In this document: one piece after another, positions 1 through 10,745 of the stretch
Layout of the letters: the number at the start of each line of letters is the position of its first letter
How positions within the stretch are numbered: the first letter of the stretch is position 1
DNA from: Ahaetulla prasina
Lineage: Eukaryota > Chordata > Lepidosauria > Squamata > Colubridae
Direction of reading: 5' to 3'
DNA length: 64,000 nucleotides
Assembly: GCF_028640845.1 (NCBI RefSeq)
Contig: NC_080542.1
Span: 67,772,211-67,836,210, forward strand
Translations under genes and position numbers: made by a program
Notes under the pieces: generated by a model
What the model saw: the letters and a program-made list of their open reading frames with translations, nothing else
The model's database searches: none
Told to the model about the DNA's origin: nothing

Positions 1-108
1 ATAACCAAAAGCCAACATGAGTTTGTCAAAAACAGATCATGCCAGACTAATCTTATTGCATTCTTTGACAAAGTGAGAAAATTAGTGGACCAGAGGAATG
101 CTGTCAAT
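1..108 (+). pseudogene. CR1 LINE reverse transcriptase, 5' piece of an interrupted copy
   Basis: The translation reads as the early RT region of CR1-type LINEs (SQHEFVKNRSCQTNLIAF, then DKVRKLVDQRNAV). The next CR1 residues ([13 protein letters not shown]) appear only at about 1757, so this piece and 1757-2868 are one copy split by later insertions. The copy enters from outside the window. The family match is from recognised CR1 motifs; the split is inferred from continuity of the RT order. Confidence 0.75.
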
Positions 109-338
109 GCAGGGGCCATGGTAGCTCAGGCTGTAAGAAGCCTGTTATTAAAACACAGCAGCCTGCAATTACTGCAGGTTCAAGCCCGGCGCAAGGTTGA
201 CTCAGCCTTCCATCCTTTATATGAGGACCCAGATTGTTGGGGGGGCAATAAGTTGACTTTGTAAAATATACAAATAGAATGAAACTATTGCCTTATACAC
301 TGTAAGCCGCCCTGAGTCTTCGGAGAAGGGCAGGATAT

Positions 339-340
<2 letters not shown>
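109..340 (+). mobile_element. tRNA-derived SINE with L2-like 3' tail
   Basis: The head has Pol III promoter-like boxes: an A-box-like TAGCTCAGGCTGTAAGA and a B-box-like GGTTCAAGCCC. The tail reads CCGCCCTGAGTCTTCGGAGA and then GGGCAGGATATAAATG, which resembles the 3' ends of the L2 copies in this window (53460-53520, 54480-54540). Other copies lie at 6771, 9487, 27793, 33466 and 48345. It interrupts the CR1 copy and runs directly into a TA tract. No clear target duplication was found. Confidence 0.8.
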
Positions 341-470
<130 letters not shown>

Positions 471-550
471 TTCTGAGGTTTTCGCGGGTGTTTGTATGTA
501 GGTCTTTGGTTATTCGGGTTTTCTCCCGCGTAAAATTGGAAGTGTCTTGG

Positions 551-584
551 CGATGTTTCGACGAATCTCATTCGTCATCTTCAG
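551..584 (-). ncRNA. Hammerhead-like motif, inverted copy
   Basis: Minus-strand counterpart of the motif at 1345-1378: CTGAAGA, stem GACGAA/TTCGTC with a 5-nt loop, then GAAAC followed by ATC instead of GTC. The G-to-A change at the former CpG looks like CpG decay. A third copy near 1597-1628 (minus) has lost one base of stem II. A fourth at 1663-1697 (plus) lacks the CTGA box. Confidence 0.45.
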
Positions 585-706
585 GCTTCAGCTTCGTGCT
601 TCTGGGAGCAATGTGTGATTGCAGCTGTTTCTTCCTTTTTAACTGCTAGTGGGGGTTTGAACTGATTGGGTGGGAGCTTGGCTGTGCTCTGATTGGATGG
701 GGTTTT

Positions 707-1213
707 TTTTGTGCTCTGATTGGCTGGGGGTGTGTCCTGTTTGGGTTGGGGCTTGGTTGTGCTCAGATTAGTCTGAGTTGCAGGGGGATTTGAGCTGGTG
801 AGCTGCACTGCTGCTGTTTGGCTTCGTGTTCGTGTTCGTGCTACATCTTCATAGTGGGTGTCAGTCTGCTGCATGTATGGATTGGAGGGGTTTGAAATGA
901 CTAATGTTGCAGCTGCGGTCTGGCTTCTGGTCCTTGGTCGTGCTTCCTGATCAGTGTGGGTTTGGGTCTGCTTTCTGGGTGGATGTGTGGTGATGACATC
1001 CTGTGTGGACCTCGTGAGTGTGGGTCTGGTGTCATTCCTTGGGTTAAGGACTCGTTTGTCAATAAGGGCGGGTTTCCAAATGACTGGTAGGCGGGAGGTA
1101 TCATCTCATTTGTTCATGCTGTGTGGGCGTTTTTCTATCTCAATGGCTTCTCTGATTATTCTGTTGTTAAAGTGTTCAGTTTTGGCGATAGTTCTGGTCT
1201 TTTTAAAGTCAGA
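707..1213 (-). pseudogene. Penelope-like element C-terminal coding remnant
   Basis: Read on the minus strand, the sequence gives fragments such as AKTEHFNNRIIREAIEIEK and LPVIWKPALIDKRVLNPR. These resemble the region after the GIY-YIG endonuclease domain at the C-terminus of Penelope-like polyproteins. A stop and frame changes break it, and the RT domain is absent. It lies between two inverted terminal units of the same element. Assignment rests on motif recognition and on the adjoining hammerhead-like motif; a search against PLE polyproteins would settle it. Confidence 0.55.
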
Positions 1214-1344
1214 GCACAAAAAAAAAACCCATCCAATCAGAGCACAGCCAAGCTCCCACCCAATCAGTTCAAACCCCCACTAGCAGTTAAAAAGGAAGAA
1301 ACAGCTGCAATCACACATTGCTCTCAGAAGCACGAAGCTGAAGC

Positions 1345-1378
1345 CTGAAGATGACGAATGAGACTTCGTCGAAACGTC
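1345..1378 (+). ncRNA. Hammerhead-ribozyme-like motif in PLE terminal unit
   Basis: CTGAAGA at 1345-1351 fits the conserved CUGANGA box. After one unpaired T comes a perfect 6-bp stem II (GACGAA 1353-1358, TTCGTC 1365-1370) with loop TGAGAC. Then GAAAC at 1371-1375 and GTC at 1376-1378 follow. The ACGT across positions 1374-1377 is palindromic, as expected for hammerheads whose stem III forms only in dimers. Stem I is short and unclear. A minus-strand copy lies at 551-584. Whether it cleaves is unknown; the extra base between CUGANGA and stem II departs from the canonical fold. Confidence 0.5.
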
Positions 1379-1429
1379 GCCAAGACACTTCCAATTTTAC
1401 GCGGGAGAAAACCCGAATAACCAAAGACC

Positions 1430-1521
<92 letters not shown>
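1430..1521. repeat. (TA)n microsatellite
   Basis: About 90 bp of TA dinucleotide between two Penelope-like terminal units of opposite orientation. Confidence 0.97.
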
Positions 1522-1525
<4 letters not shown>

Positions 1526-1756
1526 TTCTGAGGTTTTCACGGTGTTTGTATATAGGTCTTTGGTTGTTCGGGTTTTCTCCGTGTAAAATTGAAGTGTCTT
1601 GGCGATGTTTCACGAATCTCATTCGTCATCTTCAGGCTTCAGCTTCGTGCTTCTGGGAGCAAAGATGACGAATGAGACTTCGTCGAAACGTCGCCAAGAC
1701 ACTTCCAATTTTACACGGGAGAAAACCCGAACAACCAAAGACACATATATATAATT

Positions 1757-2868
1757 TGGACTTCAGTAAAGCATTTGATAAAATAGACCATAACCTACTA
1801 CTAGATAAAGTACACAAATGTGGGTTAGACAGCATCACCACCAGATGGATTCATAATTGGCTGACCAACCGCAGTCTATGTGTAGTCCTCAATGGAACTA
1901 CATCCACATGGAGGGAAGTATGCAGTGGAATACCCCAAGGCTCTGTTTTAGGCCCAGTACTCTTCAACATCTTCATCAATGATTTGGACAAGAAGATAGA
2001 TGGGGAACTCATCAAATTTGCAGCTGGCAGGAATAGCGAACATTCCAGAAGATAAGCTCAAGATACAGAAGGATCTTGACAGACTTGAACATTGAGCGCT
2101 ATCTAACAAAATGAAATTCAAAGTGAAAAAAGTAAGGTTCTACATTTAGGCAAAAACAACAACAAAATGCACAGATACCTTGCTCAATAGTAGTAACTGT
2201 GAGAGGGATCTTGGAGTCCTAGTGGACAACCATTTAGATATGAGCCAGCAGTGTGCAGCAGCTGCCAAAAAGGCCAACACAGTTCTGGGCTGCATAAACA
2301 GAGGGATAGAATCAAGATCACATGAAGTGTTAATACTACTTTATAATGCCTTGGTAAGACCACACTTGGAATATTGCATTCAGTTTTGGTTACCACAATG
2401 TAAAAAGATGTTGAGACTCTAGAAAGAGTGCAGAGAAGAGGAACAAAGATGGTCTGGGGACTGGAGGCTAAAACATATGAAGAACAGTTGCAGGAACTCG
2501 GTATGTCTAGTTTAATGAAAAGAAAGACTAGGGGAGATATGATAGCGGTGTTCCAATATCTCAGGGGTTGCCACAAAGAAGAGGAGTCAAACTATTCTCC
2601 AAAGCACCTGAGGGTCGAACAAGAAGCAATAGGTGGAAACTAATCAAGGAGAGAAGCAACTTAGAACTAAGGAGAAATTTCCTGGCAGTTAGAACAGTTA
2701 ATAAGTGGAACAACTTGCTTGCAGAAGTTGTAAATGCTCCAACACTGGAAATTTTTAAGAAAATGTTGGATAACCATTTGTCTGAAATGGTGTAGGGTCT
2801 CCTGCCTGGGCAGAGGGTTGTACTAGAAGGCTTCCAAGGTCCTTTCCAACTCTGTTATTATTATAAGT
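1757..2868 (+). pseudogene. CR1 LINE RT and 3' end, second piece of the interrupted copy
   Basis: CR1 RT order is clear: [18 protein letters not shown], then [20 protein letters not shown], then [30 protein letters not shown], and a C-terminus ending RTVNKWNNLLAEVVNAP. The untranslated end (tagggtctcctgcctgggca and the run to TTATTATTAT) matches the CR1 3' terminus. Around 2020 the reading goes from KFA straight to LAGIAN-type sequence, so the catalytic FADD box is deleted and the frame shifts. Further shifts follow. It is a dead copy in the plus orientation, continuing from 1-108. Confidence 0.85.
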
Positions 2869-3570
2869 CCTTGATCTTTCCAGTCTTTTGAAGCTGTGCC
2901 ACAGCTGTTTAAACAAACACTCCTTCAGTCTTTCCCATAGTAGCCTAAGCAATGCAATGTTTTTTTTTTTCCTCTCCAGTGATGTTTCTCTCCAATTCAC
3001 AAATCCCGGCAACAAAATGTCATGTTAATCCACAAAAACAATTGCTTCATCTTCCTCAATTAAGTTTTTTTGTTAGTAAAATATGCTTTCCTTCAATTTT
3101 CTTCTCCTTTTAATATTTATAATTTCTTCCAAATCCAATTTTAAATCCAGATGGAACATTTTCTTTTAGGACTTTTGTCTTATAAATCCTCTTTGCTGTT
3201 TGTTTCCTCCCACTTTAAGTTTCCGTGTACCAATTAGCCGCTAACTTCAACTTGGAAAATCTTTTCAGCTTTAAAAGTTTTTTCTTCTTACCTGTGAGTT
3301 GGCCAATCACTCACCCAGTAACAATACTCTGTTCAAATCTCCGCTCCTGATCAATTCTTTTGTGTGGCTATCCCGACTTTGACAGCTCCTAATGGCTGCC
3401 TTTCCTCGTCGCTGGGTTGAAGGCTGGGTGCCAGCGCTGCAGGGAATTCACAACTATCCCTTTTGTATCAGCCAGTGCCTTCTTTCTTCGCTGTCCCTCC
3501 AGGACAGCTATGGTCCATTAAGGACCCCCAAAACGACCAGAATTTCGGCGTTCTTCCTGGAACCCAGGGT
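2869..3570 (-). mobile_element. Possible L1 5' leader, minus strand
   Basis: Between the CR1 3' end and the CR1 ORF1 remnant lie 700 bp without an ORF that I recognise. Read on the minus strand it starts C/G-rich and becomes A-rich, like the leaders of the L1-type elements elsewhere in the window. It has no clear homologous block here, so the assignment is a guess from composition and orientation. Confidence 0.25.
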
Positions 3571-3574
3571 TCAC

Positions 3575-4561
3575 CTAGTCTCGTCACAACACTGGCCATA
3601 CCTCCTCATTTTTCCCAGTCTTTGTGAGGTGCAAACCATCCCTTGCCAAAAGTCCATCTTGGAGATAGTATAGACCATGGTCCAGGAATCCAAAGGTTTT
3701 TTTTTACAACACCAACCCTTTAGCCAGTAGCTCACTTCTAGAATTCTTTGTTCCCTTGCTGGATGTTGTCCTTTCGTTGGTACTACAGATGAAAAAACTA
3801 CTTGTGTACCTAAGTCCTTGACTTTCTTGCCTAGCTGCTCATAATCATTCAATATTGTTTTCAAGTCCTTTTTTATGTCATTCATCCCTATATGTAGTAG
3901 TATAAAGGGGTAATAGTCTGTTGGTTTCATTATTTTGGTTAGGTTCTCAGCCACATTTTTAACTTTAGCTCCAGGGAGACAACATACCTCTCGGTTTGAC
4001 TGTCTGGGCTACAGACAGCTGGTTCTGTTCCATTGAGAATTGAATCTCCAACACTCATCCTTTTTTTCCTAGGGAGGTTTGTGGTGTTTTTCTATTTATC
4101 ACATTTGGTGGTGCTACTTTTTTAGGGACATTTGATGGTGCTTCTTCTCTATTTGTCTGCATGTTTTCTTCTAGTGAGAGTCCATGATATCGATTGCTTA
4201 GCACCAGTGGGGCTGCTTCAGAGTGGGTTGGTTTGGACAGGGATTTTGTACTGGGTTTGTGTTTTTTTCTATGAGTGACATCGTTCTATCTGTCTTTTTC
4301 CTCTAAGGGGTCAACTCTTTTAGAAGTTGTTTGGTCATTATTATGTTCAATTTGAGCATATTCTTTTTGCAAGGTTTGGGATTTCTCATTTTGTAGGTTG
4401 AGTTTCAGAGTGGTTAGAGTTTCCTCTAGACCCTTTACTTTTTCTTCTAGTAACTTGATTAATTCACATTTGGTACATATGTAGTTTGGGTATTCTATGG
4501 GCATAAGTTTATAGATGGAACATGTTCTGGAGACCACAATAGTATTAGTTTTTTCTTCCAT
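3575..4561 (-). pseudogene. CR1 ORF1 with GDSL-type esterase domain
   Basis: The start at 4561 opens a protein with a Cys pair (YICTKCELIKLLEEKVKGLE) followed by a coiled coil, as in CR1 ORF1 proteins. Downstream come the esterase blocks of CR1 ORF1: SVGDSILNGTE (GDS block), LLHIGMNDIKKDL, QVVFSSVVPTKGQ, and near the 3' edge DGLHLTKTGK in another frame. In CR1 elements this domain is an SGNH/GDSL hydrolase thought to act at membranes. Several stops and frameshifts break it. It belongs to a copy whose 5' leader follows at 4562-5390 and which lacks ORF2. Confidence 0.75.
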
Positions 4562-5390
4562 GAGTGGGTTTACAAAAAATTGAAAGTGAAAGTGTAGAGG
4601 GTTTTACCACAGATTTTTAAAAGGAAAAAATGTCCAATTTGGGATACAGATGTTCTAACAGATTGTTTAAAAAAAAATTTTTTGTGGGGGAGGGCGTTTC
4701 AAGTCTAGCTAAAATATAAGGTTCTAACATTTAAAAAATGCCTAGTTTAAGGATTTAGAGTTCAACAGTTCAAATTATCTAGTTTAAAAATTTAAGGTCT
4801 AGCAGATCATTTAGACTGTCCAATTTAAAAAAAATTCAGTGTTGAGTGGGCTTAAGTGTGAGGTTCGTTCTTAGCCTGTACTGGAATGTGGTTTTTTTTT
4901 GTCCCTTCCTTTTGTGATCTTTTCCCTCCCTGCTTTCTTGTGGGCTTGATTTATCTCTTACTTCTCTGCCTTTATATGTTCCGTACTTGCTATTGTCTAC
5001 TTGCCTTTGATTTTCTTTTGCATTGTGTCCTGTGTTGTCTTTTTATCCTCCCTTTCTACTTGTTTTTCTCCTGCCACTATCGGGTATTCAGCTCTCCCTG
5101 CTTTTCTCAGTTCCACCCCACGCCTGTTGGTCTCCCATGCTGTTCTGTTGCCGTTCTCAGACACTGGTTTGCTGATCCACTGTGCTGAAATGCTCACCAA
5201 CACCAGCAGTGTCCAGTTGCACCGATGCTCTCCCGTTGCTTTCCATGGTCTTCTCAGGATCTGCTTCATTGTGCTGCCTCTCACTGCTGGCTCCCCTGTC
5301 TGCTGCGCTGCCACTGCTCCTGGCTCCTCAGTCACATGGCTCCCCTATAACTGTAAGGAGACAGGAAACAGGAAGGTGTAAGACTAAACT
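4562..5390 (-). promoter_or_regulatory. Probable CR1 5' untranslated leader
   Basis: Upstream of the CR1 ORF1 start on the minus strand. The part nearest ORF1 is AT-rich with short repeated phrases (TCTAACA, AGTTTAA). The distal part, about 4990-5380, is GC-richer, as expected of an internal-promoter leader. No promoter element was identified. The outer boundary near 5390 is approximate. Confidence 0.45.
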
Positions 5391-5977
5391 ATTGTGTAAA
5401 CAGTAAACAAGTACCTATCAATCTAAAAGGGTAGAAAATAATGACTAAAAGAAATTTGTTGGCAAAGGAGAAAAGGCTAATTATTTAAATCCTGGGGTTG
5501 GCTCAACACACATACAGACACACATATTCCATAGGCAGTTTATCAACATGCACATGGATTATTTCTTGTCTGAAAATAAAGCAACTTCCATAAACCATAT
5601 CAGTCATAGAAGTATCACCTATTAGATGTTTATTGAGTGCAGAATTTGGTTCCTTATTTTTCACATGTCAGATGTGAAATTTGACATATATTTTGACAGT
5701 CTGATTTTAATAAAGATGTATTTTCATTCAACCAAGTAGAAGAAAAAAATCTGTTGCCAATTATTCAAATTAATGCAGATTGTAGAGAGTTATGGCTGGG
5801 ATCTGGGATCTGGGATTTGGGATTTGCCTTATGTTCTTTATTTACTTTCAAGCCTTACCTATTTAAAAGTGTATTTAAAGAGAGTGAATGCTAGACATAT
5901 CACAGGCTGATATGGTGGCATTTTGGCTGCACATAGCCTCTTTGCATCTTAAAAAAACAAGGAATATGAGAAACTCA
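5391..5977. other. No recognisable feature
   Basis: AT-rich sequence with no coding signal or repeat that I recognise. A small run of 8-bp units (variants of GGGATCTG and GGGATTTG) lies near 5798-5825. Confidence 0.6.
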
Positions 5978-6117
5978 TTCAGCATGTCCCAAAGGAACTT
6001 TTTCAAGAGGCAACTGGACTTTCTTGCTTTTCTTTGAAAAGATTTTACTTCTCATCCAAGAAACTTCTTCAGCTCTCATTGTATGGTGAGGAATGGAAGG
6101 ATTTATATTCCTTGCAG

Positions 6118-6600
6118 TCACCTGGTCATTTGCAATCTTTTAGTGGGTCATTAAGATCACCTGGAGGGTTATCTGTGTCCTCAGGGTCACCTGAGTAGTG
6201 CAAATGGGTGTGGAGCCTTCTTGGAACTGTGATGAATGGACTGTGTGGAGATAGATGATGTTGTATCCCTCCCCCTCTGTTGAGAGATGGCTGTTCAATT
6301 TTGACATAGATGGCCTCTTTGATCCCTCTTTCAAACCAGCAGTCCTGTGCTATGGAGCTGTGCTTTCTGTAGGATGTTTTCTACCCTGTCTGCCTTCACT
6401 ATTGAACAAAGCACAGGCTGTTGGGGATGAGTCTATGTTGTCTGCATCTCAAAGCGTAAATAGTTCCTGTGGTCTGCATTTTTTTTGGGGGGGGGGAATC
6501 TGTTCTTACTCCTGCACCGTTCAAAGGTTGTTCATCCCTAGTGCATGAATCAGGCAAGTGCACGGCTAAATGTCTATGGAGATTATCAGTCATCCAGCTC
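6118..6600 (-). pseudogene. PLE C-terminal (GIY-YIG region) remnant
   Basis: Minus-strand reading gives RGIKEAIYVKIEQPSLN followed by RGGG, a stretch familiar from the C-terminal tail after the endonuclease domain of many Penelope-like polyproteins. It is broken by stops and shifts. Its place between two pseudo-LTRs supports the call. Confidence 0.55.
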
Positions 6601-6660
6601 ATGATTGTCCCAAAGGTGCTTTTTCAAGAGGCAACTGGACTTTCTTGTTTTTCTTTGTAG

Positions 6661-6693
6661 ATGTTTTGCTTCTCATCCAAGAAGCTTCTTCAG
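6661..6693 (-). ncRNA. Hammerhead-like motif, second PLE family
   Basis: On the minus strand: CTGAAGA, one unpaired A, stem GCTTCT/AGAAGC with loop TGGATG, then AAAAC where GAAAC is expected, then ATC. The geometry (box, one base, 6-bp stem, 6-nt loop) is the same as in the unrelated PLE at 1345-1378. The sister copy at 6043-6074 keeps the stem through G-U pairs. The G-to-A changes at the core suggest CpG decay, so neither copy is likely active now. Confidence 0.45.
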
Positions 6694-6770
6694 CTCTGAC
6701 TGGATGGTGGGGAATGGAAGGATTTATATTCCTTGCAGACAACTGGCCATCTGCATTGGGAGTCTTTTTT

Positions 6771-6975
6771 TTTTTTTTTTGCATTTATATCCCGCCCTTC
6801 TCCAAAGACTCAGGGCGGCTTACACTGTGTTAAGCAATAGTCTTCATCCATTTGTATATTATATACAAAGTCAACTTTTATTGCCCCCAACAATCTGGGT
6901 CCTCATTTTACCTACCTTATAAAGGATGGAAGGCTGAGTCAACCTTGGGCCTGGTGGGACTTGAACTTGCAGTAA
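6771..6975 (-). mobile_element. tRNA-derived SINE, minus strand
   Basis: Reverse copy of the SINE at 109-340. A T-run at 6763-6780 is the reversed A-tail, followed by the L2-like tail (CGCCCTTCTCCAAAGACTCA) and the B-box region near 6955. The tRNA-like head is truncated or degraded beyond about 6985. Confidence 0.8.
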
Positions 6976-6985
6976 TTGCAGGCAG

Positions 6986-7563
6986 CTGACAACACTTGGA
7001 GGTTTCCTTAAAATACACTATTGAATGTTGAAGGATGTTTCATGAAAGTTCAAAAGGGAAGAATCAATGGCAGAACACTGCACTATTTTGTTGTAATAAG
7101 GTTAGTCAAACATTCTTGTTTAGTTATACAAAGTAAAGGTCTAGTGCCATGAGAAATGAAGGAAATATGAGTGGCAAAAATATACAGCATATTACAAGCT
7201 AATCTTGTGAAAGCTGGAGCTATTATCACCCTTCAGTTTGGACAAACTGATTATCTCTGTTAAAACTGTGATATAGTTTTGTTCTTGGATCAGTAAAGAA
7301 TTTCAGGATAATGCCATAATGTTAATGTTCCCTCACCAATATAGCTCAGCATAGCCTTTTATAGTCCATATGTTTCTTTGCTGGGATTTGTCTTTTCATT
7401 TTTATTTTCATTTAGAAACAGAATGTTGTATGCTTTGCATTCTCTTAGCTGTAGTGGACATAACAGCAGAATGAAATAGCATATGAATTATATTGCACAC
7501 GTAAGGCAGGAAAATGTTATATATTTTATAGGTTTAGGTATATAGGTATAGAAATATTAAATC
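6986..7563. other. No recognisable feature
   Basis: About 580 bp of AT-rich sequence without a recognisable repeat or coding signal. Confidence 0.55.
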
Positions 7564-8712
7564 AGACTTCTGGTTTGACATCACTATGGGACAGTCATAG
7601 GGAGTGGGGCTCCCTATGACTCACAAACCTAGGCGGCACTTTCCTTGTGGGGTGGGAGCTTAAAAGGCTAAAGTCACCTGGTAGAGGTGACAAAGAAAGG
7701 AAGGACACTTTGCAGATTGTGGAGAGGCTCACTCTCCTATCCAACAATGAAGAAGGAGCCATTATGGCCACTGTGAAGCTAGGACAATCGAAGAAGAAAT
7801 GTGCTGGAGCAGTGTTTGAACAGTGGACTGGAGCTGGGTAAGATATTAACTTCTTTACTAGAGACTAAACCCCAAAGAAAAGAAACTCTGAAAAGATAAG
7901 TCTCCAAAATGTTTAAAGTGGTGAACAATTACTTAGAGAAATATCATAGACTCAAAAGAAAATGAAACCTAAGAGAGGATATAATTTTTAAAATATAGAA
8001 TGACTGGATTTAAATATCTTATTGGCAATATCTTGAATAGGCATTTTAAAATGCAGGAAACATTGGACTGATTATTGGGAAAAAAGTGAAATAAATTATT
8101 TGAAGAAATCAGAATGCTGTCAGATTGGGTGTCAGATTGAAATTTTAGGTGATGACGCCATCTTCTGATGCCAAGAAAGGAAATACACTATATTTTTACA
8201 AGGCTGCGAAGTCCTTGAAATAATCTCTACTATTGAGTGGAGGGAAACACATCTGGAAGACTGTGTTTTCATTGTATACTGTCTGGTACCTATTTGTTTC
8301 ATGACTAAGAAGGAAAAATTTCCAAGACTTTTGAAGATTGATAAGTAGACTGGTTCACAAACACTTGGAACCATTACTGACATCAAAGAGATGGTTATGT
8401 GACTGATAAAGACAAGGGAAAATCTGGAAGGAGTAAACTGACTAGATTAGACTAGAGGACTATAAAGAACTAAAAATATTGCGTATCTTGAGAAATTACT
8501 CTGGGACTGAGTGAATAGCTTTAATATTGGCTTTTTGATGTTACAGACAACTAAGGGTTTGGGATTTTGTTAGATTTGTGAGTAATTTTTGGACTTATTA
8601 AAATAAGATAAAATGCTTCAATAGTAAATAACAAGCATATTTCAAAAAGAAATACCATTGATGTGTCAAAGTATCTATGAAACTATAATAAAGAACCACA
8701 GGGAGATAAAGG

Positions 8713-8849
8713 CAGTGGTGGTATTCAAATAATTTATCAACTGTTTCTCTGCCCTAATGATTTCTTCCAACAACCATTTCAGCAAACTGCTCAGAAAGTT
8801 AATAACTGGTTCTCCCAAAGTGGTGCGAACTGACTGAATCCCACCACTA
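8713..8849. mobile_element. hAT MITE with 8-bp target duplication
   Basis: The termini are CAGTGGTGGTATTCAA and, in reverse complement, TAGTGGTGGGATTCAG. The flanks are GATAAAGG on both sides (8705-8712 and 8850-8857), an exact 8-bp duplication as made by hAT transposases. It is 137 bp, non-coding, and lies inside the L1-type copy. Confidence 0.85.
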
Positions 8850-9486
8850 GATAAAGGGTCTGATGTAGGATATAGACATGAGACTAGAAAATGTTCAGCA
8901 AATAACAATGAAAAATGAACAGGAAACTCAGGAAATAGAGGAGAGAATGGAAAAAACAGAGGAAGAGAAAGAGCAGATAAAACAACAAACAACCCAAAAG
9001 ATAAGTAGAAGGAAGAGATAATCAAAATGGATGAAATAGATCAAGCTGACTATATATTTATAGATTTAAATATAGAATTGGATTAGCAGAAAGACATTCT
9101 TAATGAGGACAGAGACACTCACAGGCATAGTGAAGATCTGGAAGTGAGAGGTAGAGGTAGAAGGAATGCTTAGACCAAGAAAGAATGATACATGGAGACA
9201 TAAAACTTCAAAGGAGGAGTATGGAAAGGATGCCAAAAAATCAAGAAGAATTGACATGCTAAAACAAATGAGAGATGTTGGGTAGAAATAGCATATCCAC
9301 CAATATAGAATATGTGCTATCAAGATTTAGAACAGAGGTAGGAATTAGAAAGAGGAAAAATATTATTATGTATAATCCTATATAATATTTCAAAATTAAT
9401 ATGTAGAGGAAAGGATCAGAAGCTGATTTAAATAACATTAAGGTTACCATGGAATTGAGTAATAAAATATTGAATGACTAAATGAT

Positions 9487-9750
9487 TTTTTTTTAAATTT
9501 ACATTTATATCCCGCCCTTCTCTGAAGACTCAGGGCGGCTTACAGTGTACAAGGCAATAGTCTCATTCTATTTGTATATTTTTTACAAAGTCAACTTATT
9601 GCCCCCCCCCCCAACAATCTGGGTCCTCATTTTACCTACCTTATAAAGGATGGAAGGCTGAGTCAACCTTGGGCTGGGCTTGAACCTGCAGTAATTGCAG
9701 GCTGCTGTGTTTTAATAACAGGCTTCTACAGCCTGAGCTACCACGGCCCC
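9487..9750 (-). mobile_element. tRNA-derived SINE, minus strand, near full length
   Basis: Reverse copy of the 109-340 family with head (TAGCTCAGGCTGTAGAAGCC on the minus strand), body and T-run. AAATGAT flanks it at 9480-9486 and 9751-9757, a likely target duplication. It interrupts the L1-type copy. Confidence 0.87.
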
Positions 9751-10395
9751 AAATGATGAAGGATTATCTACAAGATGGAGCAAATATTACAATGTTAACA
9801 ACTTTAATTGCATATTTATAATGTTATGATAACGATGTCCAATGTAATTAATACAATTAAAATTGATGAGAGATGAAGGATAGAAATAGAATACCTAATA
9901 ACATAAGATTGGTGTTATCAAGATACGAAATAGAAATAGAAATCAGAAAGGGGAAAATACTACTATGAACATTGTCAAAATCAGGACATCGCTGTGAGAT
10001 TGGTGCAGGGGAGCAGGGCACTGCACCATCATGGTGAATCCTCTTCATCAGAGAGCCCCCAAGGGGCAAAAGTCACCATGTATGGATGACTCATAAGGAG
10101 GGGCATCCTAGGATTTGCAGAGAGTGGTAGTTCTTATGCTGGATCTAGGGTTTCTTCCCTCTTTCCCGAAGGTAAAGACAAACCGGCCATCATGGCCATC
10201 GTGAAGCAGGGGAAGAAACTAACATTGTGCTGGAGTGATGTGAATGGACAGCGATTGGAGCTGGGTGAGGTGAATTTTAATTTTTGATTAGGATTTGACC
10301 TGAAAAGAAAATTAATACAGGAAAAGAGACTCTTTGGAATGTTCTTAAGCAACAATTAAAGAGAGGCAGGGAGAAATTGCACCCTAACAGGAAAT

Positions 10396-10397
<2 letters not shown>

Positions 10398-10444
<47 letters not shown>

Positions 10445-10493
10445 CGTAATCATAATCATAATCATAATCATCATAATCATCATAATCATCATA
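10398..10493. repeat. Compound (AGT)n / (AATC,ATC)n microsatellite
   Basis: About 46 bp of AGT units pass through one interruption into ATAATC and ATCATA units. It sits at the 3' end of an L2 copy, so it probably grew from the element's tail. Confidence 0.95.
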
Positions 10494-10745
10494 ATAATTT
10501 AATTTGTATACCGCCCTTCTCCCGAAGGACTCAGGGTGGTTTACAGCCAAAATAAAAATACAACAATACCTACAATATTAAAAACAGACATTAAAAAACT
10601 TATTAAATTTGGCCTAATATTAAAATACAAGTAACACTAAAAATTAATAAAAATTAAAACCCCATAAAATCAGCTAAAAATTAAAATTAAAATTCAAGCC
10701 AGTCCAGCAAGATGAAACAAATAAGTCTTAAGTTCGTGGCGTAAG
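10398..10745 (-). mobile_element. L2 LINE 3' end with microsatellite tail
   Basis: The minus strand reads into the L2 C-terminus (RHELKTYLFHLAGLA) and then the L2 terminal phrase (CCCTGAGTCCTTCGGGAGAA and GGGCGGTATACAAAT). It ends in a tail that has expanded into AGT and ATC trinucleotide repeats at 10398-10493. It interrupts the L1-type leader. Confidence 0.75.

Larger units (their letters stand above)
5978..6745 (-). mobile_element. Second Penelope-like family with direct terminal repeats
   Basis: Two direct repeats of about 135 bp (5982-6115 and 6609-6742), both minus-strand, flank a coding remnant, the arrangement known as pseudo-LTRs in PLEs. Shared phrases include TTTTTCAAGAGGCAACTGGA and GGAAGGATTTATATTCCTTG. 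Each repeat holds a hammerhead-like fold read on the minus strand. Divergence between the repeats is substantial, so the insertion is old. The element is distinct in sequence from the PLE at 470-1755. Confidence 0.7.
7564..9974 (+). mobile_element. L1-type 5' half (leader plus decayed ORF1)
   Basis: It begins ACTTCTGGTTTGACATC, like the 5' end of the L1-type unit ending at 28220 (ACTTCCGGCC). A leader of about 1.2 kb follows, parts of which (7995-8075) match 10765-10845 of the next copy. From about 8880 a coiled-coil-rich frame appears (NEQETQEIEERMEKTEEE), resembling the ORF1-like frame of the unit at 26144-28220. Stops break it. A hAT MITE (8713-8849) and a SINE (9487-9750) interrupt it. 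No ORF2 sequence was seen. Confidence 0.6.

Noticed and set aside
109..190. Possible tRNA gene (A and B boxes)
   Set aside because: The sequence is repeated six times in the window with a LINE-like tail and A-run, so it is a SINE head; the cloverleaf is not complete.
4886..5381. Hydrophobic ORFs that look like membrane proteins
   Set aside because: They come from T/C-rich DNA opposite the CR1 leader and have no homologous pattern.
7647..7841. 64-codon ORF that could start a gene
   Set aside because: Falls in the L1-type leader and matches no domain; no continuation.
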